Source: Sporosarcina sp. ANT_H38
GTDB lineage: Bacteria; Bacillota; Bacilli; Bacillales_A; Planococcaceae
Reading direction: 5' to 3'
Length of the DNA stretch: 64,000 nt
NCBI RefSeq assembly: GCF_008369195.1
Contig: NZ_VOBC01000003.1
Span: forward strand, 248,001 to 312,000
Positions within the stretch are counted from its first letter, which is position 1. The number at the start of each line of letters is the position of its first letter. This document shows positions 10,016 through 18,500 of the stretch, in pieces. Under the pieces are notes generated by a model that was not told the origin of the DNA, made no database searches, and worked only from the letters and a program-made list of their open reading frames with translations. The translations under genes were made by a program, and so were the position numbers.

Positions 10016-10612
10016 CTAGCGCCTCACTTTCAATACTTTGTACATACGATGTCCAAAGATGCCGGCAAGTACAGCAAGTATGAGATCTTTCGGCAGCGGA
10101 GGAACCATCCATAGCCATGCCACTTTGTATGTAAAGGCATCCGGTGCTGCAGCCCAGAGCTTATAAGCATAATACATCCAGTTCGTTCCGATTACATAAT
10201 TCACAATCATCCCAACGATTGCAGCAATAATATACCCATGTAATTTGCTATTCTTTTCAACGATTTCCCCAACAATGAATGCTACAAAAATGAAAGATAC
10301 GATAAATCCGAATGTCGGACTGATAATCGTTCCAACACCACCGCTGAATTTCGCAAATACAGGTGCCCCCGCAAGCCCGATGAACATATAGACAGCCATT
10401 GCCAGTGCGCCCCTACGACTGCCAAGAATAAGTCCCGCAAGAATCGCGAAAAATGTCTGCAACGTAATAGGTACACCACCGATTACTAGGAATGGTACAA
10501 ACGCTGTAATATTCGCACCAATCATCATCAACGCCGCGAACATTCCGCTGTAAACGAGTGTTAGTGGACTCATTACACTTTTACTTTTCGTTTTTACTAT
10601 CGCTGTTGTCAT
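10016..10612 (-). CDS. bioY: Biotin ECF transporter S component BioY
   Basis: BioY is the substrate-binding membrane subunit of the energy-coupling-factor biotin transporter. The 198-residue protein has about six membrane helices with family landmarks GGVPITLQTFFAILAGLILG near residues 50-70, the SPTFGFI segment near 95, and a C-terminal PPLPKDLILA motif. It is first in a two-gene operon with bioB, with a BirA-type operator 54 nt upstream. The ECF module genes (ecfA, ecfT) are not nearby, as usual for shared modules. Confidence 0.96.
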   Translation of the reverse strand: MTTAIVKTKSKSVMSPLTLVYSGMFAALMMIGANITAFVPFLVIGGVPITLQTFFAILAGLILGSRRGALAMAVYMFIGLAGAPVFAKFSGGVGTIISPTFGFIVSFIFVAFIVGEIVEKNSKLHGYIIAAIVGMIVNYVIGTNWMYYAYKLWAAAPDAFTYKVAWLWMVPPLPKDLILAVLAGIFGHRMYKVLKVRR

Positions 10613-10665
10613 GATACACCCCTACCATTTATGTTATCTTTATCAGAATAATAGATAACTCATAA

Positions 10666-10698
10666 TGAGTCAACATATATCGATATGTAGTTAACTCA
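10666..10698 (-). promoter_or_regulatory. BirA (biotin repressor) operator, predicted
   Basis: Inverted repeat TGAGTCAAC - 15 bp - GTTAACTCA in front of bioY-bioB. The half site with its GTTAAC core and the 14-16 bp spacing are those of BirA operators; the placement agrees. Confidence 0.75.
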
Positions 10699-10724
10699 AT
10701 TAATGCGTTAATAAATAATCAAAC

Positions 10725-10760
10725 AAAAAGACCGATAGCAAATTCGCCATCGGTCTTTTT
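10725..10760 (-). terminator. Terminator of the small membrane protein gene
   Basis: Hairpin arms AAAAGACCGAT/ATCGGTCTTTTT starting immediately after the stop at 10762, with a T-tract on the minus strand. Confidence 0.85.
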
Positions 10761-10761
10761 T

Positions 10762-10947
10762 TCAAGATTTTTCGCCTTCGTCTTTTGGAAATAAAAAGTA
10801 AGAAATGATCCCACTCAAAATCATCGCACCAATTACTATAGCCAAGCGCGTTAATTCGGGCACTTCTTGGAATTCTTTAGTCAATTTCATCCAGCCAAAT
10901 CCTCCGACGAGCAGCATGACTGGAATGACAAATTTAAAAGCTCTCAA
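10762..10947 (-). CDS. Small two-helix membrane protein of unknown function
   Basis: The peptide is 61-64 residues with two hydrophobic helices (near VIPVMLLVGGFGW and LAIVIGAMILSGIISYFLF) separated by a charged loop, ending in KDEGEKS. The frame is open from GTG 10956, but AGGTGA overlaps that codon; TTG 10947 lies 5-6 nt after AGGTGA and is the better start. It has its own terminator. I cannot assign a function. Confidence 0.65.
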   Translation of the reverse strand: MRAFKFVIPVMLLVGGFGWMKLTKEFQEVPELTRLAIVIGAMILSGIISYFLFPKDEGEKS

Positions 10948-11004
10948 TAAATTCACCTACTGTATATCATTATGGTAACTTTATTCTACCATAAGTCTGA
11001 CCTA

Positions 11005-11358
11005 TCACCAGCCGCGGCGATTTCCACAGCCACAGCCGGGACGATGTCCACAGCCAGGTCGATTACCGATACCGCCCACTTGTGGACCGAATCCGCCCAT
11101 TCCTGGACCGAAACCAGGTCTTGCAGGGAGTGTTTGCCCCATCACATTCTGTGTTGTTTCTGTGAAATAGTGACGTGGAATTTCAACTGTATGCACCCGA
11201 TTCACATTGACGATCGGATGGATAAAAGGAACTTCACGCGGTACAAATCTATCGTGACAACGATACTGTGTCGGACATACAACCGGGCGCACTTGTTGAC
11301 CACCCATCATATTTCCTTGATGACAATTTGGTTGTTGCCAATTACCTTGTTGCATCAT
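11005..11358 (-). CDS. CotD-like spore coat protein
   Basis: The 117-residue product begins MMQQGNWQQP and resembles CotD-family inner spore coat proteins: Cys/His/Gln-rich N-terminus, a central segment CPTQYRCHDRFVPREVPFIHPIVNVNRVH with the family's IHP...NVN pattern, and a Gly/Pro/Cys tail (RPGCGHRPGCGCGN). A longer frame from 11418 is rejected because an excellent AGGAGGTGAT lies just before ATGATG 11358. Such proteins are made in the mother cell late in sporulation; I could not confirm a sigma-K promoter. Its presence supports an endospore former. Confidence 0.8.
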   Translation of the reverse strand: MMQQGNWQQPNCHQGNMMGGQQVRPVVCPTQYRCHDRFVPREVPFIHPIVNVNRVHTVEIPRHYFTETTQNVMGQTLPARPGFGPGMGGFGPQVGGIGNRPGCGHRPGCGCGNRRGW

Positions 11359-11568
11359 ACTATCACCTCCTCCCTCTAGTAGATGTGAAAAGAAGGAAGA
11401 CAAACGGGCGATAGACACTAGGAATGTTAATGAATATTGGATAGTTTACTAACTGGTATATGTTGAAATAAAGAATCCCATTGAATTTGCTACTACGCTT
11501 AAGGAATTGCTCCCCCTTTTAAGGTGGCTTCACTCAGTTTCCAAGTGTATTCGGATGTTTAATATATA

Positions 11569-12705
11569 TTATTGCATTCTTTCTTGAATTCCTGCATTAC
11601 GCATTCTTCTGTAGTATAGGATCACTCGAGTCACCAGAAAAAGCGGACTGATTGAACTGGCCACCAGAAAAGCCAGTATAATTGTATTGAGGGGAGATCT
11701 GTCATAATCAACATTGAAACTAATCCATAACGCAAACATCAACATCGCAACTACATAACTCACAACAATACCATTCATAGTCATAATCCTTCGCACTTGA
11801 CCTCTTCGTTCCACCTTATCGTACGTCAAGCATGGAACCCTGCCGCCATCTTCATATGGTTTTGCCCAAAGCGTATATTTCATAAACGTAAAAGATGATG
11901 TGAATTTTAATTGCCACCCAGTACTTTTATGAATTGCGTAATACGCAGGCGCCACTTTTGGTTGAAAGTCATATATATACGATACATTTTGGGCTTCCCC
12001 CTTCACGAAATGAAACCTTGTTCCTGAACCTGTTACACGAACAAGGTGGTTCCCTTCAGTTGCCATTTCAGAAAGCCACTTTTCAAGAAGATCAGGCGCG
12101 TACATCCAGCCAATTCTGAGCTTGGCGAACGTTTTGCTCATTCGTATATCTGTATCCGGCTGGATTTCAAAGTGCTCAATTTCAAATGACCTCAGTTTCC
12201 GGTGGATATAGAATGCGAGCACAATGGTCGCAATTCCTTGGAGCGCGAACAATGCAGTAATCGACCACCAAGGGCTCCCCACGATTCCCCCTGGAAAGCC
12301 GAGTAACAGTGTCATAAATGCGATCGTCATGGAAGATAGTGGAATAGCATTCAAAAAAGCAAGCACCGAAATCACATACATATGAAGTCGATTTCTTTTC
12401 AGTACACCTTCACGCGACGGAAATATATAGATATCTTTCGCACAGTTCTTGACGAATGTCCATTTACCTTCCGTCACTTCACTTTCCCAACCAGAATCCG
12501 CAAGCGTACCGGGCAAATCCCCTTGTAACTTGTCATATATAATACGATGTTCCGCTATTTCAAGTTGTCCTTGTTCAAATGAAAACATCCTCGTCAGGCG
12601 ATTAATATCCGTTAACAGCATTCCATCCTTAGCCATTTCGGATAACCAGCTTTCCGTCTTTTCCACATCATAACTCCACAATGGTCTCCATTTTTTCACC
12701 GTCAT
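11569..12705 (-). CDS. DUF2812 membrane protein paired with a PadR regulator
   Basis: The 378-residue protein starts MTVKKWRPLWSYDVEKTESWL, typical of DUF2812 proteins, in which a soluble domain reporting 'WLSEMAKDG' is followed by membrane helices. Here the soluble domain occurs twice: residues 13-90 and 200-290 share WLSEMA(K/T)(D/E)G and a terminal W.F(V/M)K pattern, each followed by two hydrophobic segments (near 110-165 and 310-365). The gene overlaps the padR stop by 4 nt (ATGA). In other Bacillales the pair is an autoregulated unit of unknown physiological role; transport or sensing of a membrane stress is possible but not shown. Confidence 0.8.
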   Translation of the reverse strand: MTVKKWRPLWSYDVEKTESWLSEMAKDGMLLTDINRLTRMFSFEQGQLEIAEHRIIYDKLQGDLPGTLADSGWESEVTEGKWTFVKNCAKDIYIFPSREGVLKRNRLHMYVISVLAFLNAIPLSSMTIAFMTLLLGFPGGIVGSPWWSITALFALQGIATIVLAFYIHRKLRSFEIEHFEIQPDTDIRMSKTFAKLRIGWMYAPDLLEKWLSEMATEGNHLVRVTGSGTRFHFVKGEAQNVSYIYDFQPKVAPAYYAIHKSTGWQLKFTSSFTFMKYTLWAKPYEDGGRVPCLTYDKVERRGQVRRIMTMNGIVVSYVVAMLMFALWISFNVDYDRSPLNTIILAFLVASSISPLFLVTRVILYYRRMRNAGIQERMQ

Positions 12706-13025
12706 TGGAATTCCCCCTCGTGCTTCTTTGCATTTGTATACAGTTCTTTTAGCCGTCCCATTTCGTGGCGCATAAGCGCTTTTCCATCATCCGTAATTTC
12801 ATAAATCGTTTTCCGTTTTTCATCTGCGTAAACGGAAATGATTCCATCCCGCTGCATTTTCGTCAGCGTACCGTAAATGGTTCCGGATCCAAGTACAAGC
12901 CGGTTCTCTGTCAATTCTTCCACGTACTTAATAATGCCATAACCATGGCGTGGTTCCGTCAACGACAGCAAAATATAGAATGCCGTTTCCGTCATCGGAC
13001 TATATGACTTAATGATTTTCTCCAT
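12702..13025 (-). CDS. PadR-family transcriptional regulator
   Basis: The 107-residue winged-helix protein carries the PadR signature: FYILLSLTEPRHGYGIIKYVEELT, then SGTIYGTLTKMQRDGII (recognition helix) and the wing DEKRKTIYEITDDGKALM. Short length indicates the one-domain subfamily 2. ATG 13025 is preferred to the in-frame TTG 13031; the ribosome site is weak for both. It is translationally coupled to the DUF2812 gene and probably represses that operon. Confidence 0.88.
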   Translation of the reverse strand: MEKIIKSYSPMTETAFYILLSLTEPRHGYGIIKYVEELTENRLVLGSGTIYGTLTKMQRDGIISVYADEKRKTIYEITDDGKALMRHEMGRLKELYTNAKKHEGEFQ

Positions 13026-13122
13026 TTTCAATCGGACTCACATCCAGTTCTTTACATTTACTATATCACAACTCGACTGTATCACGGCACGACATAATCA
13101 TCAACCATATTCTGATAAAACA

Positions 13123-13147
13123 AAAAAGACCTCTCCGTAGAAAGGCC
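13123..13147 (-). terminator. Minus-strand terminator-like hairpin
   Basis: GGCCTTTC-TACG-GAGAGGTC stem (two G-T pairs) followed by TTTTTTGTTT on the minus strand. It lies downstream of no confident minus gene; it may stop leakage from 13381-13563. Confidence 0.5.
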
Positions 13148-13237
13148 CTCGCTTTTTACCGTATGAAAAATCGCTAGAACTGAGCAACAGACACATATAC
13201 TTTTTCATTTTTTTAATTTACTACATATATTGAACAC

Positions 13238-13345
13238 ATGAATAACTATATAAACTTAGCCAAGCTGCTTGGCTTTTGGAGGGAGGCATCAACTAGCGCC
13301 ACAGCGGATTCGATTGGCCTATTGATTTCATTCTATATAACGCGT
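13238..13345 (+). CDS. Possible 35-residue small protein (weak)
   Basis: An ATG-to-TAA frame encodes a 35-residue peptide (MNNYINLAKLLGFWREASTS at the start and an aliphatic ISFYITR end), followed 14 nt later by a strong terminator. There is no Shine-Dalgarno site before the ATG, and the perfect GCCAAGC/GCTTGGC hairpin at 13257-13272 lies inside it, so it may be non-coding. The rest of 13026-13380 holds only terminator hairpins. Confidence 0.25.
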
Positions 13346-13358
13346 TAAAAAACAGAAA

Positions 13359-13381
13359 AAAACCTCACTGTGAGGTTTTTC
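13359..13381. terminator. Bidirectional terminator
   Basis: Palindrome AACCTCAC-T-GTGAGGTT with A-tract before and T-tract after it, immediately at the stop of the 13381-13563 gene. Confidence 0.8.
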
Positions 13382-13563
13382 TATTGGTAATCACGTGGAA
13401 GTTTTACTTCATCATCGAAAACGTGGGACTCTCCCCGCTTTTTCTCGAGCATTTCAGGTTGATCATAAATTGGACCACCTTCGCCAATCATCTCTAACTT
13501 GGCGATGAAATCCTTGTTGCGTCTTAATTCCATTTCGGACGACTCAATTGATAAACGTTCCAT
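13381..13563 (-). CDS. Small acidic/basic hypothetical protein
   Basis: A 60-residue hydrophilic peptide (MERLSIESSE...VKLPRDYQ) rich in Glu and Lys, with no membrane or HTH motif. ATG 13563 follows AAAGGATG at a good distance; the in-frame ATG at 13572 overlaps that site. The gene is monocistronic with a clear terminator, which together with codon usage supports it being real. Function unknown. Confidence 0.65.
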   Translation of the reverse strand: MERLSIESSEMELRRNKDFIAKLEMIGEGGPIYDQPEMLEKKRGESHVFDDEVKLPRDYQ

Positions 13564-13758
13564 ATAGAACATCCTTTCATCATTTTAACCGTGGCTAAAT
13601 GTGTCGGAAAACATATAAGCGTTTAACAGTAAGTTGAACTTCTTCTAGCTACTATAATACTAAATTTTCTGACACCTGTAAACAGTTAAATTTTCAACGT
13701 TTTATAGATACGCTAAAGGGCTATAATAGAGATATAGCTACCGGAGGAGGGCACCCCC

Positions 13759-14151
13759 ATGAAGAGAATTATTTTATTCGACGGTGTTTGTAACTTTTGT
13801 GATGCAAGTGTGCAATTCATTATTAAGCGGGATCCTGCCGCCCATTTTCTATTTACTTCATTACAAAGTGAAAAAGGACAGGAACTCACGAAAAAATATG
13901 CCATTCCGGAAGACGTTGACAGTTTGGTTTTGATTGAAAACGGCAAAGCGTTCACTAAGTCTTCAGCAGCGCTCCGTATCGCAAAAAAACTGGACGGATT
14001 ATGGCATCTGTTCTTCCTATTTATACTCGTACCACGTAGAATTCGTGACGTTGTTTATGATTTTATCGCCACGAATCGCTATAAATGGTTTGGCAAGAAA
14101 GAAGATGCGTGCATGTTGCCATCGCCAGAACAGCGTAAACGCTTTATATAA
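13759..14151 (+). CDS. DCC-family (DUF393) thiol-disulfide oxidoreductase-like protein
   Basis: The 130-residue protein begins MKRIILFDGVCNFCDASVQF, containing the DGVCNFCD motif that names the DCC family (a CxxC in a thioredoxin-like fold). A hydrophobic stretch LWHLFFLFILVPRRIRD near residues 82-98 and the conserved YDFIATNRYKWFG follow, as in YuxK-type proteins. GGAGGAGGG precedes ATG 13759. It is a single-gene unit with its own terminator. Redox substrate unknown. Confidence 0.9.
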   Translation: MKRIILFDGVCNFCDASVQFIIKRDPAAHFLFTSLQSEKGQELTKKYAIPEDVDSLVLIENGKAFTKSSAALRIAKKLDGLWHLFFLFILVPRRIRDVVYDFIATNRYKWFGKKEDACMLPSPEQRKRFI

Positions 14152-14157
14152 CCAACG

Positions 14158-14199
14158 ACAAAAGAGGGCCTCCGATTTTTCATCGGGGCCTCCTTTGTC
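14158..14199. terminator. Bidirectional terminator between the DCC and DUF779 genes
   Basis: GGCCTCCGAT...ATCGGGGCCTCC hairpin between flanking AAAG and CTTT tracts, between convergent genes. Confidence 0.8.
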
Positions 14200-14205
14200 A
14201 TTCAC

Positions 14206-14562
14206 TTATACCTGTAATTCTTTGTTTTCTTCAGCCGTAAACGCACGTGACCTAGTCAAAAAGCGTTTTCCTTCGACGCCTTCGAGCGAAAACATTCCAC
14301 CACGACCATTGACGACGTCAATGATTAGCTGCGTATGCCTCCAATACTCGAATTGGTTTTTGTGCATATAGAAAGGTGTTTCACCAATATTGCCGAGTAG
14401 GACGTCCTGATCACCTATAATCAGTTCCCCACTCGGATAACACATCGGCGAGGAGCCATCACAGCAGCCGCCCGACTGGTGAAACATGAGTGGACCGTGT
14501 TTTTCTTTCAAAAAAGCAATGAGTTCCAGTGCAGCGTCAGTTGCAAGTACGCGTTCCGTCAT
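14206..14562 (-). CDS. DUF779 protein, partner of the aldehyde dehydrogenase
   Basis: The 118-residue product has the DUF779 hallmark HQSGGCCDGSSPMCYP near residues 29-44, which contains three cysteines and could bind metal, plus the VVNGRGGMFSLE motif. ATG 14562 is 9 nt after AAAGGGGG; a GTG at 14568 is too close to it. DUF779 genes sit next to AldB-type aldehyde dehydrogenases in many bacteria, and here the gene is 118 nt downstream of aldB, so a role in aldehyde oxidation or enzyme maturation is inferred. The gap 14569-14679 holds GC-rich hairpins but no T-tract. Confidence 0.85.
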   Translation of the reverse strand: MTERVLATDAALELIAFLKEKHGPLMFHQSGGCCDGSSPMCYPSGELIIGDQDVLLGNIGETPFYMHKNQFEYWRHTQLIIDVVNGRGGMFSLEGVEGKRFLTRSRAFTAEENKELQV

Positions 14563-14679
14563 CCGCACTACCCCCTTTTCGAAATCTGTGACATCCGCCG
14601 GAGGCTTTGGGCCGCAAGATGCGGCGTTCTTAGTCTGAGATCCACAATGCAGCGGGTTTTGAACCTCCGCTGAATGAAA

Positions 14680-16221
14680 TTAAAAGAAACCTTGTTTGTT
14701 TTCGCTGTAGCTAACGAGCATATTTTTCGTTTGTTGATAGTGGCTCAACATCATTAAGTGGTTTTCACGACCGACACCGGATGCTTTATAACCACCGAAC
14801 GCAGCATGCGCCGGGTACATGTGGTAACAGTTTGTCCAGACACGTCCCGCTTGAATGCCGCGACCGAAACGGTACGCTGTATTCATATCGCGCGTCCAAA
14901 CACCCGAACCCAAACCGTATAGCGTATCGTTGGCAATTTCAAGCGCTTCTTCTTTTGTTTTAAAAGTTGTAACCGAAACGACAGGACCAAAGATTTCTTC
15001 TTGGAAAATCCGCATTTTATTATTCCCTTTAAAGACAGTCGGCTTGACGTAGTAGCCGTCTTTCAAATCGCCTTCAAGCTGATTTTGCTCTCCGCCAATC
15101 AGGCATTCTGCACCTTCCTGTTTACCGATATCTAGATAAGAAAGAATTTTCTCCAACTGTTCAGTTGACGCTTGCGCACCCATCATGACAGTTGGATCAA
15201 GAGGATTTCCTGTTTTAATCGCTTTAACACGCTCAATTGCACGATCCATGAATTTATCGTAAATAGATTCTTGAATCAACGCGCGTGAAGGACAAGTACA
15301 TACTTCCCCCTGATTCAGTGCAAACATGACGAAGCCTTCTATTGCTTTGTCCAAGAACGAATCGTCTTCGTCCATAATGTCTTCGAAGAAGATGTTCGGC
15401 GATTTACCGCCTAATTCAAGTGTGACAGGGATCGCGTTTTGTGAAGCATATTGCATAATCAGACGTCCTGTTGTTGTTTCACCTGTGAATGCAATTTTTC
15501 CGATACGCGAGCTTGATGCAAGTGGTTTTCCTGCTTCAAGACCGAAACCGTTCACGACATTCAGAACACCAGGTGGCAATAGATCTTCAATCAATTCTAC
15601 AAGTACAAGAATCGATGCAGGCGTCTGTTCAGCAGGCTTCAGCACGACACAGTTACCGGCAGCAAGCGCAGGTGCAAGCTTCCATACTGCCATTAGAATC
15701 GGGAAGTTCCACGGAATAATTTGTCCAACTACACCAATTGGCTCATGGAAATGGTACGCTACTGTATCGTCGTCAATCTGACTGACTCCACCTTCTTGCG
15801 CACGGATTGCACTGGCAAAATAACGGAAATGGTCAATAGCAAGCGGCAAATCTGCATTTAAAGTTTCCCGAACTGCTTTGCCGTTATCCCATGTTTCAGC
15901 AACAGCCAGCATCTCTAAGTTTTGCTCAATGCGATCAGCAATTTTCAGTAACGTATTCGCACGTACCGTCACAGACGTTTTGCCCCAAGCATCTTTTGCA
16001 GCATGTGCCGCATCCAACGCAAGTTCAACATCCTCAGCAGTCGAGCGTGCTACTTCTGTAAATACTTTTCCCGTTACCGGCGTCACGTTATCAAAGTATT
16101 CCCCGTTAACTGGTGCAGTCCATTTTCCACCAATAAAGTTATCATAGCGTTCCTTAAAGTTTACTTTCGCACCTTCTGTGTTCGGAAAAGCATAAATCTG
16201 ATTTTCTACAGCTTGTACCAT
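14680..16221 (-). CDS. aldB: NAD-dependent aldehyde dehydrogenase, AldB type
   Basis: A 513-residue cytosolic aldehyde dehydrogenase that oxidises short aldehydes such as acetaldehyde to the acid with NAD(P). Catalytic Glu269 lies in LELGGKSPN and the nucleophile is Cys308 in [11 protein letters not shown]; a second cysteine (Cys310) lies two residues on, as in AldB/ExaC-like enzymes. The cofactor-binding IPWNFP and FTGETTTG motifs are present. Length is normal. ATG 16221 follows GGGAGG. Forms a transcription unit with the downstream DUF779 gene. I infer a role in alcohol or aldehyde detoxification. Confidence 0.95.
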   Translation of the reverse strand: MVQAVENQIYAFPNTEGAKVNFKERYDNFIGGKWTAPVNGEYFDNVTPVTGKVFTEVARSTAEDVELALDAAHAAKDAWGKTSVTVRANTLLKIADRIEQNLEMLAVAETWDNGKAVRETLNADLPLAIDHFRYFASAIRAQEGGVSQIDDDTVAYHFHEPIGVVGQIIPWNFPILMAVWKLAPALAAGNCVVLKPAEQTPASILVLVELIEDLLPPGVLNVVNGFGLEAGKPLASSSRIGKIAFTGETTTGRLIMQYASQNAIPVTLELGGKSPNIFFEDIMDEDDSFLDKAIEGFVMFALNQGEVCTCPSRALIQESIYDKFMDRAIERVKAIKTGNPLDPTVMMGAQASTEQLEKILSYLDIGKQEGAECLIGGEQNQLEGDLKDGYYVKPTVFKGNNKMRIFQEEIFGPVVSVTTFKTKEEALEIANDTLYGLGSGVWTRDMNTAYRFGRGIQAGRVWTNCYHMYPAHAAFGGYKASGVGRENHLMMLSHYQQTKNMLVSYSENKQGFF

Positions 16222-16451
16222 TTTTCCATTCCTCCCTGTGAATTGAATTTTTCACACAATGCCACTATACGTCGCAAACTTCTGCCATATGCGCCTCTTC
16301 CACAAATATATGATTGTATGCGCTTACAACTTTTTAGAAATAAAAAAAGAAGCTTGTCCACTCATTCTGTCAGACTATGTTGATTATTTCAACTACTAGA
16401 CTTTTAAATCGTTCGACATAGATTGACACGTTAATCAATTATTAATTTCTC

Positions 16452-16484
16452 GGTAATAATTTGTTCATATTTCTCCACTAAGAT
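16452..16484 (+). promoter_or_regulatory. htrA promoter with CssR-type direct repeats
   Basis: A 33-bp block ending in a TAAGAT -10 box is 27/33 identical, without gaps, to the block before prsA (19973-20005). It includes two GTxxATAxTTT-like units about 10-11 bp apart (GGTAATAATTT, GTTCATATTT), the spacing expected for an OmpR-family dimer. The -10 to start distance is also conserved (32-33 nt). Confidence 0.7.
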
Positions 16485-16516
16485 AAAGGTAATCATATAA
16501 AACGGGAGGAATTATC

Positions 16517-17683
16517 ATGGAGACAGAAAATAAAAACGGATTAGGTAAACGGTTTTTATCGACACTAGGAGCAGGTGTTATTGGTTCAGTATTAACGTTA
16601 GCGGTCGTCGTCAATACAGATGTACTGCAAGCCGATTCCACCGACGTGGTACCTGCCACTACGGATACGGTTCCCTATAATGTCCAGCAAACAAGTGCTA
16701 AAGATACACCGTCACTTTCCGACATGGTAGAACAGTCTTCCGGTGCGATTGTCGGGATTGTGAATTACCAACAAGAAAATAATCCTTTCTCACAGCAAGC
16801 CGGGAGTTCCAAGAACGGTTCAGGTTCAGGTGTCATTTATAAAATAGAAGGTGACAAAGCGTTTATTGTGACGAATAACCACGTCATCGAAGACGCAGAA
16901 AAGCTCGAGGTCTCACTTGAAAGTGGAGAGACAACGAAGGCTACACTTGTCGGGAAAGATGCGCTAAGTGACCTTGCAGTCCTAACAATCGACGCGAAGT
17001 ATGCAGACACTTCCCTTGAATTCGGAGATTCCGATAAACTACGTGCAGGAGACGATGTTATCGCTATTGGTAATCCTCTTGGCCTCGATTTCTCCGGCAC
17101 AGTGACCCAGGGAATTGTGAGTGCAGTCGATCGATCCATTAATGTGGAGACGTCTGCAGGTCAATGGGAAATGAATGTTATTCAAACGGACGCTGCCATT
17201 AACCCCGGCAACAGTGGCGGTGCACTCCTTAATGCAGCAGGACAAGTCATTGGCATTAACAGCTTAAAAATTTCTGAAAGTGGTGTTGAAGGACTAGGCT
17301 TTGCGATTCCAAGTAACGAAGTCATTCCATTGATTGAGGAAATGACAGAACACGGACAAATTGAACGCCCATACATCGGTATCGGACTCGCGGATCTTGA
17401 TCAGGTGCCACGGACCTACTTGCAAAGTCTTCCAAATGAAGTTACAGCTGGTGTGGTAATTGCAAATATTGATCCTGAATCGGCAGCAGGAAAAGCCGGC
17501 CTCGATGTAGAAGATATAATAACTGCGATTAATGGTACTGAAGTGAAGAACTCGACAGAACTTCGAAAGTTCTTGTACGCTAATCTTTCTGTCGGTGACA
17601 AAGCCACATTTACGATCTATCGCGGTGCAGAGTTAAAAACGATTGACGTTTTACTTACAAGCAATGTATCCACGGCAAATTAA
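16517..17683 (+). CDS. htrA: HtrA-like membrane-anchored serine protease (S1C)
   Basis: A quality-control protease/chaperone acting at the outer face of the membrane on misfolded secreted proteins. The 388-residue protein has a short cytosolic N-terminus, one membrane anchor (about residues 14-33), a trypsin-like domain with triad His122 (TNNHVIE), Asp152 (ALSDLAV) and Ser233 (GNSGG), and one C-terminal PDZ domain (residues 280-380). Start ATG follows GGGAGG. Adjacent to a CssRS-like two-component system and prsA, as in Bacillus secretion-stress regulons. Confidence 0.95.
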   Translation: METENKNGLGKRFLSTLGAGVIGSVLTLAVVVNTDVLQADSTDVVPATTDTVPYNVQQTSAKDTPSLSDMVEQSSGAIVGIVNYQQENNPFSQQAGSSKNGSGSGVIYKIEGDKAFIVTNNHVIEDAEKLEVSLESGETTKATLVGKDALSDLAVLTIDAKYADTSLEFGDSDKLRAGDDVIAIGNPLGLDFSGTVTQGIVSAVDRSINVETSAGQWEMNVIQTDAAINPGNSGGALLNAAGQVIGINSLKISESGVEGLGFAIPSNEVIPLIEEMTEHGQIERPYIGIGLADLDQVPRTYLQSLPNEVTAGVVIANIDPESAAGKAGLDVEDIITAINGTEVKNSTELRKFLYANLSVGDKATFTIYRGAELKTIDVLLTSNVSTAN

Positions 17684-17696
17684 TATATTCGCGCAA

Positions 17697-17727
17697 ACAC
17701 CTCTCCTTCATTCCACAGGAGAGGTGT
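17697..17727 (+). terminator. Terminator after htrA
   Basis: ACACCTCTCC/GGAGAGGTGT hairpin with an 11-nt loop; the T-tract is interrupted (TTAGTTAGTT), so partial read-through into the two-component genes is possible. Confidence 0.65.
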
Positions 17728-17798
17728 TAGTTAGTTGCTAATTTCTTATTTTCGATTTAGCTTGAAAGGAATAGCAGTGCAACAGGAGGTGGTTTTTA

Positions 17799-18500
17799 GT
17801 GAAGATTTTAGTTATTGAAGATAATGAGAGTGTATCTTCAATGATTGAACTATTCTTTTTGAAGGAAGAAATCGATGGTTCATTCATAAAAAACGGTTTG
17901 GAAGGTTTCGAACTTGCGTTGCAAGGTGGCTGGGATTGCATTATTATCGATTGGATGTTGCCTGGCATGGACGGCATTTCGATTTGCCGTAAACTCCGGT
18001 CTGAAAACATTGGGACACCGATTATTATGCTAACTGCAAAAGACGGTGAATCAGACCTGGTGCTCGGACTTGAAATGGGTGCAGATGATTATGTCACAAA
18101 ACCATTTAGTCCACTGGCGCTCATTGCCCGCATTAAAGCGGTGACACGCAGGTATTCAACACCGAAAGACAAACCAACACAAGATGGCGTCGTCAAAACA
18201 ACCCACTTTAGCATCAATTTAAACACGCGAGACGTTTTTCTCAATGGCGTACGGGTACAAAACTTGACCCCGAAAGAATTCGATCTGCTCTACCACTTTG
18301 TACAGCATCCCAAACAAGTTTTCTCACGCGAGCAATTGCTGGATAGTGTGTGGGGCTATGACTTTTACGGTGATGACAGAACTGTCGACGTACACATTAA
18401 ACGGCTTCGCACGAAAGTCTCAACCGATGAACAACCTTTTTTCCATACTGTTTGGGGCGTTGGTTATCGATTCGACGAAACCTTAGGTGATTCAAGGTGA
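17799..18500 (+). CDS. cssR: OmpR-family response regulator, CssR-like
   Basis: The 233-residue regulator has a receiver domain with phospho-acceptor Asp51 (IIIDWMLPG), the switch Thr in LTAKD and the conserved Lys in VTKPF, then a winged-helix DNA-binding domain (LTPKEFDLLYHF...RTVDVHIKRLR...GVGYRF). The start is GTG 17799, 6 nt after AGGAGGTGG. It is coupled to the histidine kinase gene by a GTGA overlap. Location between htrA and prsA points to control of secretion stress (CssR); the name rests on context, not on a diagnostic residue. Confidence 0.88.
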   Translation: MKILVIEDNESVSSMIELFFLKEEIDGSFIKNGLEGFELALQGGWDCIIIDWMLPGMDGISICRKLRSENIGTPIIMLTAKDGESDLVLGLEMGADDYVTKPFSPLALIARIKAVTRRYSTPKDKPTQDGVVKTTHFSINLNTRDVFLNGVRVQNLTPKEFDLLYHFVQHPKQVFSREQLLDSVWGYDFYGDDRTVDVHIKRLRTKVSTDEQPFFHTVWGVGYRFDETLGDSR